Shown here in pieces: positions 33,309 to 41,402 of a stretch of DNA of 64,000 nucleotides; positions within the stretch are counted from its first letter, which is position 1, and each line of letters starts with the position of its first letter. This DNA is from CAYMCO01 sp964388955 (lineage in GTDB: Bacteria; Chloroflexota; Anaerolineae; Anaerolineales; E44-bin32), in the NCBI GenBank assembly GCA_964388955.1, contig CAYMCO010000012.1, positions 57,439-121,438 of the forward strand. The letters run 5' to 3'. The position numbers were made by a program, and so were the translations under genes. The notes beneath the pieces were generated by a model. It saw nothing but the letters and a program-made list of their open reading frames with translations, was not told where the DNA came from and did not search any database.

Positions 33309-34148
33309 ATGCACTCACAAACGGCGAATTCTTGGCGATTGGTCCTCACCCCCCCACTTGGCGGGCCGGAGAACATGGCCATCGACGAGGCAATTCTAAG
33401 CGCGGTGGGATCGGGAGACTCCCCTCCCACGCTCCGCCTATATGCCTGGGCGCCGCCCTGTCTTTCGCTGGGGTATTCGCAGAAGGCAGAGGGCGTTGAT
33501 CTGGATCGCCTCCGTGGACGAGGTTGGGGTATTGTGCGGCGCCTGACCGGCGGAAAGGCGATCCTGCACACGGATGAGCTTACCTATTCCATCATCGCGC
33601 CGGCGGGAAATCCGCACTTCTCAGGGGACATCCTTGAAAGCTACCGGCACCTCAGCCGGGGATTGACGTCAGGGTTGACCCGGCTGGGTCTGCGCCCCCA
33701 CGTGGAGGGCGAGGTCTCCGTCACCGGAACCGACCGTGAGAAGCCGGTCTGTTTCGAAGTCCCCAGTTCCTATGAGATCACGATCGACGGCAAGAAGCTC
33801 GTGGGAAGCGCCCAGGTGCGCCGCAAGGGGAGGATGCTGCAGCACGGCTCCATCCCACTCCATGGAGATATCAGTCGCATATGCCAGGTACTCATCTTCA
33901 AAGATCCCCTTTCTAGGTCCAGGGCCTGTGAACGTGTCCTCGATCGCGCGACCACCGTGGAAGAGGCACTCGGCCGAATCGTCAGCTGGGAAGAAGCCGC
34001 CGAAGCGATCGCCGGTGGATTTGCGGATGGCCTGGGATGGGCACTCGAGGCGGGCAGCCTGAGCCCACAGGAGAGCGAATGCGCTTGCGCCTTGACGGGG
34101 GAGAGGTACGCCGATCCCGAGTGGACTTTCCGGGTTATGAACCGCTAG
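33309..34148 (+). CDS. lipM: Lipoate/octanoate protein ligase family, LipM-like
   Basis: About 279 residues of the biotin/lipoate ligase fold: ENMAIDEAIL, RRLTGGKAILHTDELTYSI (substrate pocket), KPVCFEVPSSYEI and DGKKLVGSAQVRRKG with the invariant Lys. The Cys in PVCFEVPS matches the acyl-accepting Cys of LipM-type octanoyltransferases, which move octanoate from ACP to GcvH; LplA enzymes lack it. LplA-type ligation remains possible. The ATG at 33309 is used although a longer frame exists, because a TATAAT precedes it and the conserved domain starts just after. Its end overlaps the opposing DUF4230 gene by 4 nt. Confidence 0.82.
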   Translation: MHSQTANSWRLVLTPPLGGPENMAIDEAILSAVGSGDSPPTLRLYAWAPPCLSLGYSQKAEGVDLDRLRGRGWGIVRRLTGGKAILHTDELTYSIIAPAGNPHFSGDILESYRHLSRGLTSGLTRLGLRPHVEGEVSVTGTDREKPVCFEVPSSYEITIDGKKLVGSAQVRRKGRMLQHGSIPLHGDISRICQVLIFKDPLSRSRACERVLDRATTVEEALGRIVSWEEAAEAIAGGFADGLGWALEAGSLSPQESECACALTGERYADPEWTFRVMNR

Positions 34149-34813
34149 CCAGGGAGCTCCTCCCGGACCGTGAAGAATATATCCGAGAAACCAAGAGACC
34201 GCAGAAAGCGATAGAGGTAGTTCTCCGCGTTGGCCTGGGCCTGTTCCAGGATCCCATCCTCCAAGGCTGCCTCCAGGATCTCCTGCTCCGCGGCTTGGCG
34301 GGCGGTGGCCTCCAGGGTGACCTCCCCCTTGGTCAAGAGGCCGGTCTCGCGATCATAGACATATGACTGGTCATTGTCCAGCGTGGCGACGAAGATCTCA
34401 GGCGCGGGCAAGGCGATATGGACTCTGCCCTCCGGATCGAATGAAACGTCGTCCGGGCCCAATTCACCCAGGTCGACCCCGGCAATCACGTAGCCATGCG
34501 CCACGAGGAGCAACCGGTCGCCGAACAGAAACCCGAACGCCCCCTGCCCACTTTCAGCCGTGATCACCTTCTCGACCGAATATCGGATGGTCTCCAGACG
34601 GGACAGCGCGCGCACCTCGCGCACAATGGTCACAGGGTCCGGCAATACCGTCGGCGTGGGATGCAGCACCTCGGACACCTGGGTGCTGATCTGGCTCCCG
34701 AACTCAATCACCGGCTGAGTGGCGTTCCGCACACCGCCCACAATCGAATACCCGACAACAGCGAGAAAGGCCAGCACGGCGACCAGGAGGATCCAGGGGA
34801 TATATGCCTTCAT
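34145..34813 (-). CDS. DUF4230 membrane-anchored protein
   Basis: About 222 residues: one N-terminal transmembrane helix (about residues 6-28) followed by an extracytoplasmic DUF4230 domain (LSRLETIRYSVEKVI, LLLVAHGYVIAGVDLGEL, then an Ala/Glu-rich helix). Function of the family is unknown. The start is taken at the ATG at 34813, where the transmembrane helix begins; an upstream ATG six codons earlier lies in the -10 box. Its 3' end overlaps lipM on the opposite strand. Confidence 0.82.
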   Translation of the reverse strand: MKAYIPWILLVAVLAFLAVVGYSIVGGVRNATQPVIEFGSQISTQVSEVLHPTPTVLPDPVTIVREVRALSRLETIRYSVEKVITAESGQGAFGFLFGDRLLLVAHGYVIAGVDLGELGPDDVSFDPEGRVHIALPAPEIFVATLDNDQSYVYDRETGLLTKGEVTLEATARQAAEQEILEAALEDGILEQAQANAENYLYRFLRSLGFSDIFFTVREELPG

Positions 34814-34822
34814 GGTTGCGGT

Positions 34823-34828
34823 ATTATA
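34823..34828 (-). promoter_or_regulatory. -10 box of the DUF4230 gene, near-leaderless
   Basis: Perfect TATAAT on the minus strand with 9 nt to the ATG at 34813. No Shine-Dalgarno, so the transcript would start at or within about 3 nt of the ATG. Confidence 0.45.
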
Positions 34829-34879
34829 CATTAGAGATCCTCCCAATCTTACAAGGCAATCGCCGCATGGGCTCTTTCG

Positions 34880-35164
34880 ATGCACATTGCTGTCTTGACT
34901 ATTGAACTTCACATACCCGGATGCCATTCTCTCAAGCAGAAGCGCAGCCGCCTGAAGCCGCTCCTTGCCAGATTACAGAAGGAATTCAACATCTCGACGG
35001 CTGAGGTGGGGGAAAATGACCACCACGCCTTCGCAGTGGTGGCGTGCGTGATGGTCAGCAACGATTCCCGACATGTCCAACGCGCCCTGGACAGAGTACC
35101 GGGCTGGGTCGAGAGGAACCGTCCGGATCTGCAGATCATTGATCATGAACTCGTCTTGTACTGA
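34880..35164 (+). CDS. DUF503 (YlxP-like) small protein
   Basis: This 94-residue protein begins MHIAVLTIELHIPGCHSLKQKR, the family's hallmark N-terminus, and has the usual length and ferredoxin-like pattern. YlxP-type genes normally lie beside rbfA and infB in ribosome-maturation operons; here it stands alone, 19 kb from that operon. A possible RNA-related role is inferred only from that association elsewhere. No strong Shine-Dalgarno is visible. Confidence 0.85.
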   Translation: MHIAVLTIELHIPGCHSLKQKRSRLKPLLARLQKEFNISTAEVGENDHHAFAVVACVMVSNDSRHVQRALDRVPGWVERNRPDLQIIDHELVLY

Positions 35165-35280
35165 GCGTCGGGGGAACAAAGCCAGATTGGGAGAGTCCTG
35201 GGATGCACCCCCGTCTTTCGGAGGGAAGGCGCCGGTACGTGGAATCGCGATGATGACAGATACTCACGAAAGGAGTTGCC

Positions 35281-36069
35281 ATGGATCTGGGCCTGGAGGG
35301 GAAAGTAGCGTTGGTGACCGCCGCCTCTCGGGGATTGGGAAAGGCAGCCGCGGCTGCCCTCTCGTCCGCTGGAGCAAGATTGTCCATCTGCTCGCGCACT
35401 CCCGCCATCGACAGCGCCGCCAAGGAAATCCGTCGCGCCACGGGCGGAGAAGCCATCGCTGTGCGGGCCGATCTGACCAAGCCTGATGAGATTGTTTCTC
35501 TGGTAGACCAGACCATGGCCCACTACGGGCGCATCGATGTGCTGATCGTCAACTCGGGCGGGCCTCCTCCAGGGGATTTCCTCAGCCTGTCGCCGAACGA
35601 TTGGCTTGCAGCCATAGACTTGGTCCTAATGAGCGTCGTGCGCCTGTGCTACGCAGTTGTTCCCCATATGCTCGAGGGGGGTTCCGGAAGCATTGTGACC
35701 AGCCAGTCCATTACAGTTAAGCATCCGTTGGAGAGCCTGATCCTGTCGAATTCCCTCCGGCTGGCCGTTATCGGCCTGATGAAGAGCCTGGCGGATGAGC
35801 TCGGGCCGAAGGGGATCCGGGTGAATTCCATCAACCCGGCATGGACGAGGACGGAGCGGGTGGCCAGCCTGCTCACTGACCGCGCCGGGCGCCGCGGCAC
35901 GAGCATCGAGGAGGAGGCGGAGCGTGTCACCGCCGAGATTCCGCTTGGGAGGCTGGGGACAGTGGAGGAATACGGCCGCGCCATCGCCTGGCTCGCGTCT
36001 CCAGCCGCGTCCTTTGTTCATGGACACGCGCTGATGTTCGATGGGGGGGCCGCCCGCCCCTATCTGTAG
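35281..36069 (+). CDS. Short-chain dehydrogenase/reductase, non-canonical active site
   Basis: 262 residues of Rossmann fold: the cofactor loop TAASRGLG (13-20, first Gly replaced by Ala), NSGG in place of NNAG, and a C-terminal VHGHALMFDGGAARPYL. The usual YxxxK catalytic pair is missing. Aligning VIGLMKSLADEL with canonical SDRs puts Ser156 at the Tyr site and Arg160 at the Lys site, within ILSNSLR. A SITVKHP segment replaces the region after the catalytic Ser. I recall SDR relatives with this SNxxR pattern, so it is probably a real subfamily. Substrate unknown. AAAGGAG 5 nt before the ATG. Confidence 0.82.
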   Translation: MDLGLEGKVALVTAASRGLGKAAAAALSSAGARLSICSRTPAIDSAAKEIRRATGGEAIAVRADLTKPDEIVSLVDQTMAHYGRIDVLIVNSGGPPPGDFLSLSPNDWLAAIDLVLMSVVRLCYAVVPHMLEGGSGSIVTSQSITVKHPLESLILSNSLRLAVIGLMKSLADELGPKGIRVNSINPAWTRTERVASLLTDRAGRRGTSIEEEAERVTAEIPLGRLGTVEEYGRAIAWLASPAASFVHGHALMFDGGAARPYL

Positions 36070-36251
36070 GCCGCGGATTGCCCGGTGAGCTCGATCTTGG
36101 GAGGGATGCACATCGGGGGTTGGCTGGCTCGAATATCCCCGAAGACTTGGCCCGTGTGCTTGCGGCAATGTTGTTGCGCAGCCGAGGGCGAAAATGCACC
36201 AATCATGCAGCCGCCACCGGCACGCCTGTCCTGGGGCTTGCGGTCTCGGGA

Positions 36252-36641
36252 TCAGGCCGCCTGCGGCCGAGCCGCCAGCGCATACTTGCGCACCAGGGTG
36301 CGCAAGCGTGATGCGAGCAGGCTGGCATGTACCGGCTTGATGAGGTAGTCGTCCGCGCCCGCCTCCAGCGCCCTAGCAACGCTCCCCGGTGCGCCCACAG
36401 CGGAGAGCACAAGCACCGGCACATCGGAGAATTCCCGGAGCCGCCGGCAGACTTCCCAGCCGTCCATTTCCGGCATCATGAGATCCAAGATGATCACATC
36501 GGTCGGATGGCCGGAACACGCCTCGACCCCCTCAGGGCCCGAATAAGCCGCTCGGATCTGAAAATCCTGTCCGCGGAGCAGTGTGCGCAGCATGATGGAG
36601 ATGTCTGGATCGTCGTCGATAAGCAGTACGTTGATCGCCAT
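36252..36641 (-). CDS. Single-domain response regulator
   Basis: The 129-residue stand-alone receiver has the acidic pocket DDD (9-11), phosphoacceptor Asp53 (IILDLMMPEMDG), a Ser at the conserved Thr/Ser site (VLSAV) and Lys in YLIKP. No output domain. GGAAGGG precedes the ATG. It is divergent from the histidine kinase, whose phosphorelay partner it could be. The short basic tail has no known function. Confidence 0.88.
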   Translation of the reverse strand: MAINVLLIDDDPDISIMLRTLLRGQDFQIRAAYSGPEGVEACSGHPTDVIILDLMMPEMDGWEVCRRLREFSDVPVLVLSAVGAPGSVARALEAGADDYLIKPVHASLLASRLRTLVRKYALAARPQAA

Positions 36642-36727
36642 GTTTTCCCTTCCGGTCCTTCACCATTAAACTGCAAAACGGGTTGCGCTGTCCTTACAGC
36701 ATCCTTGCAATGTGCCTTTTCTACTGG

Positions 36728-36756
36728 TTGTCGCGAGTTCAGGTAGCGGTTAACAT
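36728..36756 (+). promoter_or_regulatory. Candidate histidine kinase promoter
   Basis: TTGTCG (36728-36733), a 17-nt spacer and TAACAT (36751-36756), four matches per box. It lies about 64 nt upstream of the kinase ATG. Confidence 0.4.
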
Positions 36757-36819
36757 AGCCTGGCAATTGTCGAACTCAAGGGAAGCCCTGCCGGGGCAAA
36801 GGCGTAGATCCTGGACCAA

Positions 36820-37962
36820 ATGATCAAGATCAAATGTCCCAACTGCGAACGCCCCATGCCGGACAACGCCAGGACATGCCCCAACTGCGGCGTGGACCTT
36901 GCCTTGATCGCCTTGCTGGCGGAGCACGCCTCACTGCTCCGAACCTCCATCGGCGCGGAGATCCCCGCACCCGCATCCTCCGTTACTCCGAAGATCGGGG
37001 AATACCTCCTCCAACGGCAACTAATAACGGATGATCAACTGGAAAGGGCCCTGGCAAGGCAGCGAGAGCTTTCTGCGCGCGGTGAGCATCCCCTGCTGGG
37101 GCAGACTCTGATCGAACTGGGGTTTGTCGATGCGGGCGAGTTGGATCGCGCTATCAATCAGCAGATCATCGATCTCCATGCCGCGCTCCAAGACTCTAAC
37201 CGCACTCTGGAGCGGCGGGTATCGGAGCAAACGACGGAGCTGCGGGCTGCGCTCGAGCGTCTGACGGAATTGAATAAGCTCAAGGCAAATATCATCTCCA
37301 ATGTCTCGCATGAACTGCGGACACCCCTGGCGCATATCAAAGGCTATATCGAGTTGATCGCCGAGGGGCAGCTGGGAACGGTGTCCACCGAGCAGAAGAA
37401 TGCCCTTGCGGTTGTCCGGCGAGGCGTCTCTCGCCTGGAGCAACTGCTCGATGACCTCATCGAGTTCTCCACAGCGTCCAGGGAGGGACTGATCCTACGC
37501 ACCTCTCGAGTTCGTCTCGGACAAATCGTGCCTGCCATCATTGAGCGCTGTCGCGCCAAAGCCGATCATGCGGGGATCCAATTGGAATTCGATCTGCCGC
37601 CTGACCTCCCCCCGATCCAGGCAGATCCCGAACGGCTGTCTTGGGTGCTCTATCAACTGCTCGACAACGGCATTAAATTCACCCCATCGGGGGGCAAGGT
37701 GATGCTTCTTGCCGAGCACAGGGGGGGTCTCGTCACCGTCAGTATTGTCGATACAGGCATCGGCATTGATAGTGACCGGACGGAGGAGATCTTCGAGCCC
37801 TTCCACCAGCTGGATGGCTCGGCCTCCCGCAAGTACGGGGGCACGGGTTTGGGTCTTGCCTTGGTCAAGATCATCCTGGAGGCGCATGAAACAGAAATCC
37901 GGGTGCGCAGCAAGATCGGAGAGGGATCCGCCTTCAGCTTTTCTCTGCCAGCGGCAGCTTGA
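36820..37962 (+). CDS. Soluble histidine kinase with zinc ribbon and MshEN-like domain
   Basis: 380 residues without a transmembrane segment. In order: a zinc ribbon (Cys6, Cys9, Cys20, Cys23), an MshEN/GspE-N-like helical repeat region (about 58-115, IGEYLLQRQLITDDQLERAL, then LGQTLIELGFVDAGELDRAI), a coiled coil (about 120-155), HisKA with His164 in SNVSHELRTPL, and HATPase (N box DNGIKF, DTGIGI, GGTGLGLAL). MshEN domains of secretion ATPases can bind c-di-GMP, so cytoplasmic signal sensing is plausible but inferred. The OmpR-type regulator downstream and the divergent receiver upstream are likely partners. Confidence 0.87.
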   Translation: MIKIKCPNCERPMPDNARTCPNCGVDLALIALLAEHASLLRTSIGAEIPAPASSVTPKIGEYLLQRQLITDDQLERALARQRELSARGEHPLLGQTLIELGFVDAGELDRAINQQIIDLHAALQDSNRTLERRVSEQTTELRAALERLTELNKLKANIISNVSHELRTPLAHIKGYIELIAEGQLGTVSTEQKNALAVVRRGVSRLEQLLDDLIEFSTASREGLILRTSRVRLGQIVPAIIERCRAKADHAGIQLEFDLPPDLPPIQADPERLSWVLYQLLDNGIKFTPSGGKVMLLAEHRGGLVTVSIVDTGIGIDSDRTEEIFEPFHQLDGSASRKYGGTGLGLALVKIILEAHETEIRVRSKIGEGSAFSFSLPAAA

Positions 37963-38144
37963 GCGTTCGAGGATCCGATGTTGAAAAATAGTACGTGCGC
38001 GTCAGTGTCGATGAAGGCACAAGCGAGGTAAATTGGGTGGTGAGATGAGGGCAGGGACGGTGGGGGCGGCCGCAGCTGGGCATCAACAAGCCGACCTCCC
38101 TCGAAGCCAACAGTAATGCGAGGTACTTCCCGGAGGGGAACTAC

Positions 38145-38891
38145 ATGGACGAAGATCGGAAGAAGACCATCCTGGTTGTGGACGACGAGCCCAGGTATCT
38201 GCGCCTGGTCGAGATGAGCCTGACCAGCAACGAGTACGCGGTTGAGACGGCTACCAACGGAAAGGAAGCCGTGGAAGTGGTGGCGCAGCATCAGCCGGAC
38301 CTCATCCTGCTTGATGTGATGATGCCCATCATGGACGGATTCTCGGCCACGCATCGCATTCGCGAGTTCTCCAACGTCCCCATTATCATCGTCACAGCCA
38401 AGGGCGAGGAGCATGATCGGGTGCGCGGCCTCGACGGGGGAGCGGACGACTACATCGTGAAACCCTTCTCCGCGCAGGAACTCCTTGCGAGAGTCAGAGC
38501 CGTGTTGCGACGCGCCGAGCGCCAGCCCCTGGCAGAATACCACCGGCCTATTATCCGCCATCACGAGATGGAGATTGACCTCGCAAAGGCCGAGGTGCGC
38601 TGCGATGCAGAGCCCATTTCGCTTACCGCTACGGAGTATCGTCTGCTTCAGACATTGGCCACTGCAGGTGGTCGAGTGCTTTCGCCCGAGGAACTGTTGA
38701 GCGAGGTCTGGGGCCCCGAATACCGCGATGACAAAGAGATTCTCTGGGTGAGCATCAGCCGACTGCGGCAGAAGATCGAACCGGAACCAAAGAATCCGAT
38801 CCACATCATTACCCGGCAGGGAATTGGATATCTGCTGCCGACGGACGCACAAGATGAAGCGGAGAACCTGCAGACCGAGCGGATCGTCTGA
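38145..38891 (+). CDS. OmpR-family response regulator
   Basis: 248 residues: receiver with DDE (13-15), phosphoacceptor Asp57 (LILLDVMMPIMDG) and Lys in YIVKPF, followed by a winged-helix DNA-binding domain (LTATEYRLLQTLA through IITRQGIGYLL). It should regulate transcription in response to the kinase just upstream (182 nt). GGAGGGG precedes the ATG. Target genes are not evident from the sequence. Confidence 0.9.
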   Translation: MDEDRKKTILVVDDEPRYLRLVEMSLTSNEYAVETATNGKEAVEVVAQHQPDLILLDVMMPIMDGFSATHRIREFSNVPIIIVTAKGEEHDRVRGLDGGADDYIVKPFSAQELLARVRAVLRRAERQPLAEYHRPIIRHHEMEIDLAKAEVRCDAEPISLTATEYRLLQTLATAGGRVLSPEELLSEVWGPEYRDDKEILWVSISRLRQKIEPEPKNPIHIITRQGIGYLLPTDAQDEAENLQTERIV

Positions 38892-39142
38892 TCCTGCCGA
38901 GATCGATCCATTGGTACCGTCTCACTTCACTCGGTGCAGCCCCCGGCATGTCTGATTTGCCCCCCATTGCCCGGACTCGAAGAAGGGATACCAGGCCGCT
39001 ATCGCTCCGCAGCGGGACATCTCAAGTCTCACGGGTTCTACGGTGTACTGGCCCAAACCCTGCAACACAACCCCCTGGAATCTCCCCCGCCGGAAGTGGC
39101 ATTCTCCTTCCCTGGGCGGAAGCGTCTCCCGGCCTGCTCTGC

Positions 39143-39148
39143 TATAAT
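39143..39148 (+). promoter_or_regulatory. -10 box of the double-HTH/TPR operon
   Basis: Perfect TATAAT, followed by AAGGAG (39164-39169) and ATG at 39178. The -35 region is not clear. Confidence 0.5.
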
Positions 39149-39177
39149 CGGGGGGATCGCGATAAGGAGTATCAGCC

Positions 39178-39852
39178 ATGACCGACGAAGATCCCTATTC
39201 CCGGAGGAAGCAGGATCTCGGGGAAATGCTGAGGGAGGCTCGGGAATCGGCGGGCAGGAGCATCCGGGAGACCGCCCGCGCGATCGGCATCAGCACCAGC
39301 GCTCTCTCAGACTATGAAGCGGGGGCCAAAGCGATCTCCCTTCCAGAGCTGGAATTATTCTGCTATTTTACCAATTCCCCGGTTCGTCGCTTCCTGTACC
39401 GCAGCGAGGCGGATTTCTATCCCCATCGCCTTGAGTTCGATCCAGAGTTGTTGCTGAGCCTGCGCAATCGCACCATCGGGGCGATGATACGCGCCCAGCG
39501 ACTGGAAAGCGACATGAGCGTGCGAGAGCTCTCCGAGCGAACCGGCTGGCCTGCAAGCCGCATCACTGCCTACGAACGCGGCAAGAGATCCATCCCTATC
39601 CCCGTGCTGGAGACACTCTCAGGGCTGTTTGGGCATCCATTGGAGGACTACCTGGCGACGGGGGGGCCGATCGCGAAGTACGATGCTTTCTATCGCAGTC
39701 TGGACACGCTCATGGATCTGCCGGAGGACATCCGCGAATTCCTCGCGGATCACGAAAACGAACGCTACCTCCGGATAGCCATGAGCCTGAGAGGCTTCCC
39801 GCTTGAGGACATGCGCACCATGGCCGAGGGGCTGTTGGAGCTGAGCTTATGA
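39178..39852 (+). CDS. Transcriptional regulator with two XRE-type HTH domains
   Basis: 224 residues with two helix-turn-helix modules: residues about 12-65 (LREARESAGRSIRETARAIG, SALSDYEAG) and about 98-155 (IRAQRLESDMSVRELSERTG, RITAYERGKR). A helical C-terminal part follows (about 165-224). Two HTH units in one chain could let a monomer bind a direct or inverted repeat. The stop overlaps the start of the TPR gene (ATGA), so the two are co-translated and may act together. Cofactor and targets unknown. Confidence 0.83.
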   Translation: MTDEDPYSRRKQDLGEMLREARESAGRSIRETARAIGISTSALSDYEAGAKAISLPELELFCYFTNSPVRRFLYRSEADFYPHRLEFDPELLLSLRNRTIGAMIRAQRLESDMSVRELSERTGWPASRITAYERGKRSIPIPVLETLSGLFGHPLEDYLATGGPIAKYDAFYRSLDTLMDLPEDIREFLADHENERYLRIAMSLRGFPLEDMRTMAEGLLELSL

Positions 39853-40394
39853 ACGCTGAAATCCTCGAACCGGAAGAGGCCGGAGAGCGCGCCCTCGAGG
39901 CATACCGAAACGACCGAATGGATGAAGCCGTCTCCGGATTCCGAGGCGCCGCTGAGGCGTATTCCAGCCGTGGCGATCATCTAATGGCCGCCGAAATGCG
40001 CAATGATTTGTGTGTTGCCCTGCTGAAGGAACAAGATGCCGAGGGAGCGCTTGCCGCGGTAGAGGGTACTCCCGAGGTCTTCGCCGCCCAAGGAGATGAT
40101 CAACGGACCGCTTTGGCCTATGGCAACTTGGCCAGCGCGCGCGAGGCACTGGGGGACGTCAAGGGGGCCGAGGAAGCATATCGCAGGGCGGCCGACCTGT
40201 TTGCGGAGATCGGGGACACTGACAGCCGCTCGCACACACTAAAGGCCCTTTCCCAGATGCAGTTGAAGAAGGGCCAGGCCATGGATGCAGTCGCGAGCAT
40301 GCAGGCCGGGCTTGAAGGGGCGTCTGGTTTGAATATATGGCAGCGAGCGCTCCGCCGCCTGCTGCGTCTTCCCTATCGCCTGCTTGGGCGATGA
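39849..40394 (+). CDS. TPR-repeat protein
   Basis: 181 residues made of about three to four tetratricopeptide-like repeats (ALEAYRNDRMDEAVSGFRGA, AYGNLASAREALGDVKGAEE, ALSQMQLKKGQAMDAV), with a basic amphipathic C-terminus (ALRRLLRLPYRLLGR) that could touch membrane or nucleic acid. Translationally coupled to the double-HTH regulator. A partner or effector role for that regulator is inferred from the overlap only. Confidence 0.8.
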   Translation: MNAEILEPEEAGERALEAYRNDRMDEAVSGFRGAAEAYSSRGDHLMAAEMRNDLCVALLKEQDAEGALAAVEGTPEVFAAQGDDQRTALAYGNLASAREALGDVKGAEEAYRRAADLFAEIGDTDSRSHTLKALSQMQLKKGQAMDAVASMQAGLEGASGLNIWQRALRRLLRLPYRLLGR

Positions 40395-40406
40395 GCAGCC
40401 GGCCGC

Positions 40407-41291
40407 GTGGCAAACGCGGCCGCATATCGAGAGATGTTCCCGGGAAGGAATTGGCAGGTCCGCCCCACCCGGCGGGAGGATCGCACCGCGATCTCTCAAT
40501 TGCTCTCAACGGCTCCCTGGAAGCACATTCATCTGGATTGGACAGATCCGCTCGACCTGCTGCAGGAATCACCATCGCTGGTGTTAGTAGAGTTCCAGCA
40601 GCCACTGGCCGCGCTGGCCTGCCCCCCGGAGCCGGAAGAGGTATCCTGGCTTCGGATGTTCGTGGTCTCAAACCGTACCAAACCCCATCTGGCCTGGAGA
40701 CGGCTCTGGCCCATCGCCGAGGGAGAGCTAGTGGGGATGGCCGCCCAGCAGGCTGCCATCCTGGCCCTGCACGACTGGATGCGCGAGCCCGCCCTTGCAT
40801 CAGGGTTCACGCGGACCCATGAGGTCATATTTCTGAAGTGGCGGAATCGACCGCTGCCTCTCCCTGCCTCCCTCCCTGGAAAGCTCCGCAGAATGCGATC
40901 CGCCGACCTGGGGCAGGTATGCCAGGTGGATCACGACGCTTTTGAGCCGATTTGGCGGAACTCCCGGCGCACCTTGGAAGGGGCGTTCCAGGGGGCCAGC
41001 TATGCCACAGTCATTGAGGGTGAAGCGCGAGTGATTGGCTATCAGATCAGCACCGTTTCCCCGCTTGGGGGCCATATCGCCCGGCTGGCTGTCTCCCCCG
41101 AACACCAAGGACAGGGCCTGGGGCATGAGCTGGTGCGGGATGCCGTTGAACGGCTGAGGGACTCCGGCGTTTCGCAGGTGACTGTGAACACTCAATCTGA
41201 CAACCAACGCTCTCTTGAGCTATACCGGCGCTTGGATTTCCGTGTGACCGATCAACGGTTCCCGGTGCTGCAGAAGACGCTCACTGGTTGA
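40407..41291 (+). CDS. GNAT-family N-acetyltransferase
   Basis: 294 residues. The C-terminal half (about 165-290) is a clear GNAT domain with the acetyl-CoA loop SPEHQGQGLGHELV and NQRSLELYRRLDF. The N-terminal half may be a second, degenerate GNAT-like unit (QVRPTRREDRTAISQLLS). The start is unclear: a GTG at 40407 is 12 nt after the TPR gene, and an ATG at 40434 is an alternative. Substrate unknown; the C-terminal half resembles RimI. Confidence 0.78.
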   Translation: MANAAAYREMFPGRNWQVRPTRREDRTAISQLLSTAPWKHIHLDWTDPLDLLQESPSLVLVEFQQPLAALACPPEPEEVSWLRMFVVSNRTKPHLAWRRLWPIAEGELVGMAAQQAAILALHDWMREPALASGFTRTHEVIFLKWRNRPLPLPASLPGKLRRMRSADLGQVCQVDHDAFEPIWRNSRRTLEGAFQGASYATVIEGEARVIGYQISTVSPLGGHIARLAVSPEHQGQGLGHELVRDAVERLRDSGVSQVTVNTQSDNQRSLELYRRLDFRVTDQRFPVLQKTLTG

Positions 41292-41402
41292 GGAGCCGGA
41301 TTGAGGGCGAACGACCTTCGACCGCCCGGATGAATACAGCTCCCTCCCTTAGACTACCCCACTACGTTGCACACCGCGGCTGATGTGCCAACAGGAGGAT
41401 TG

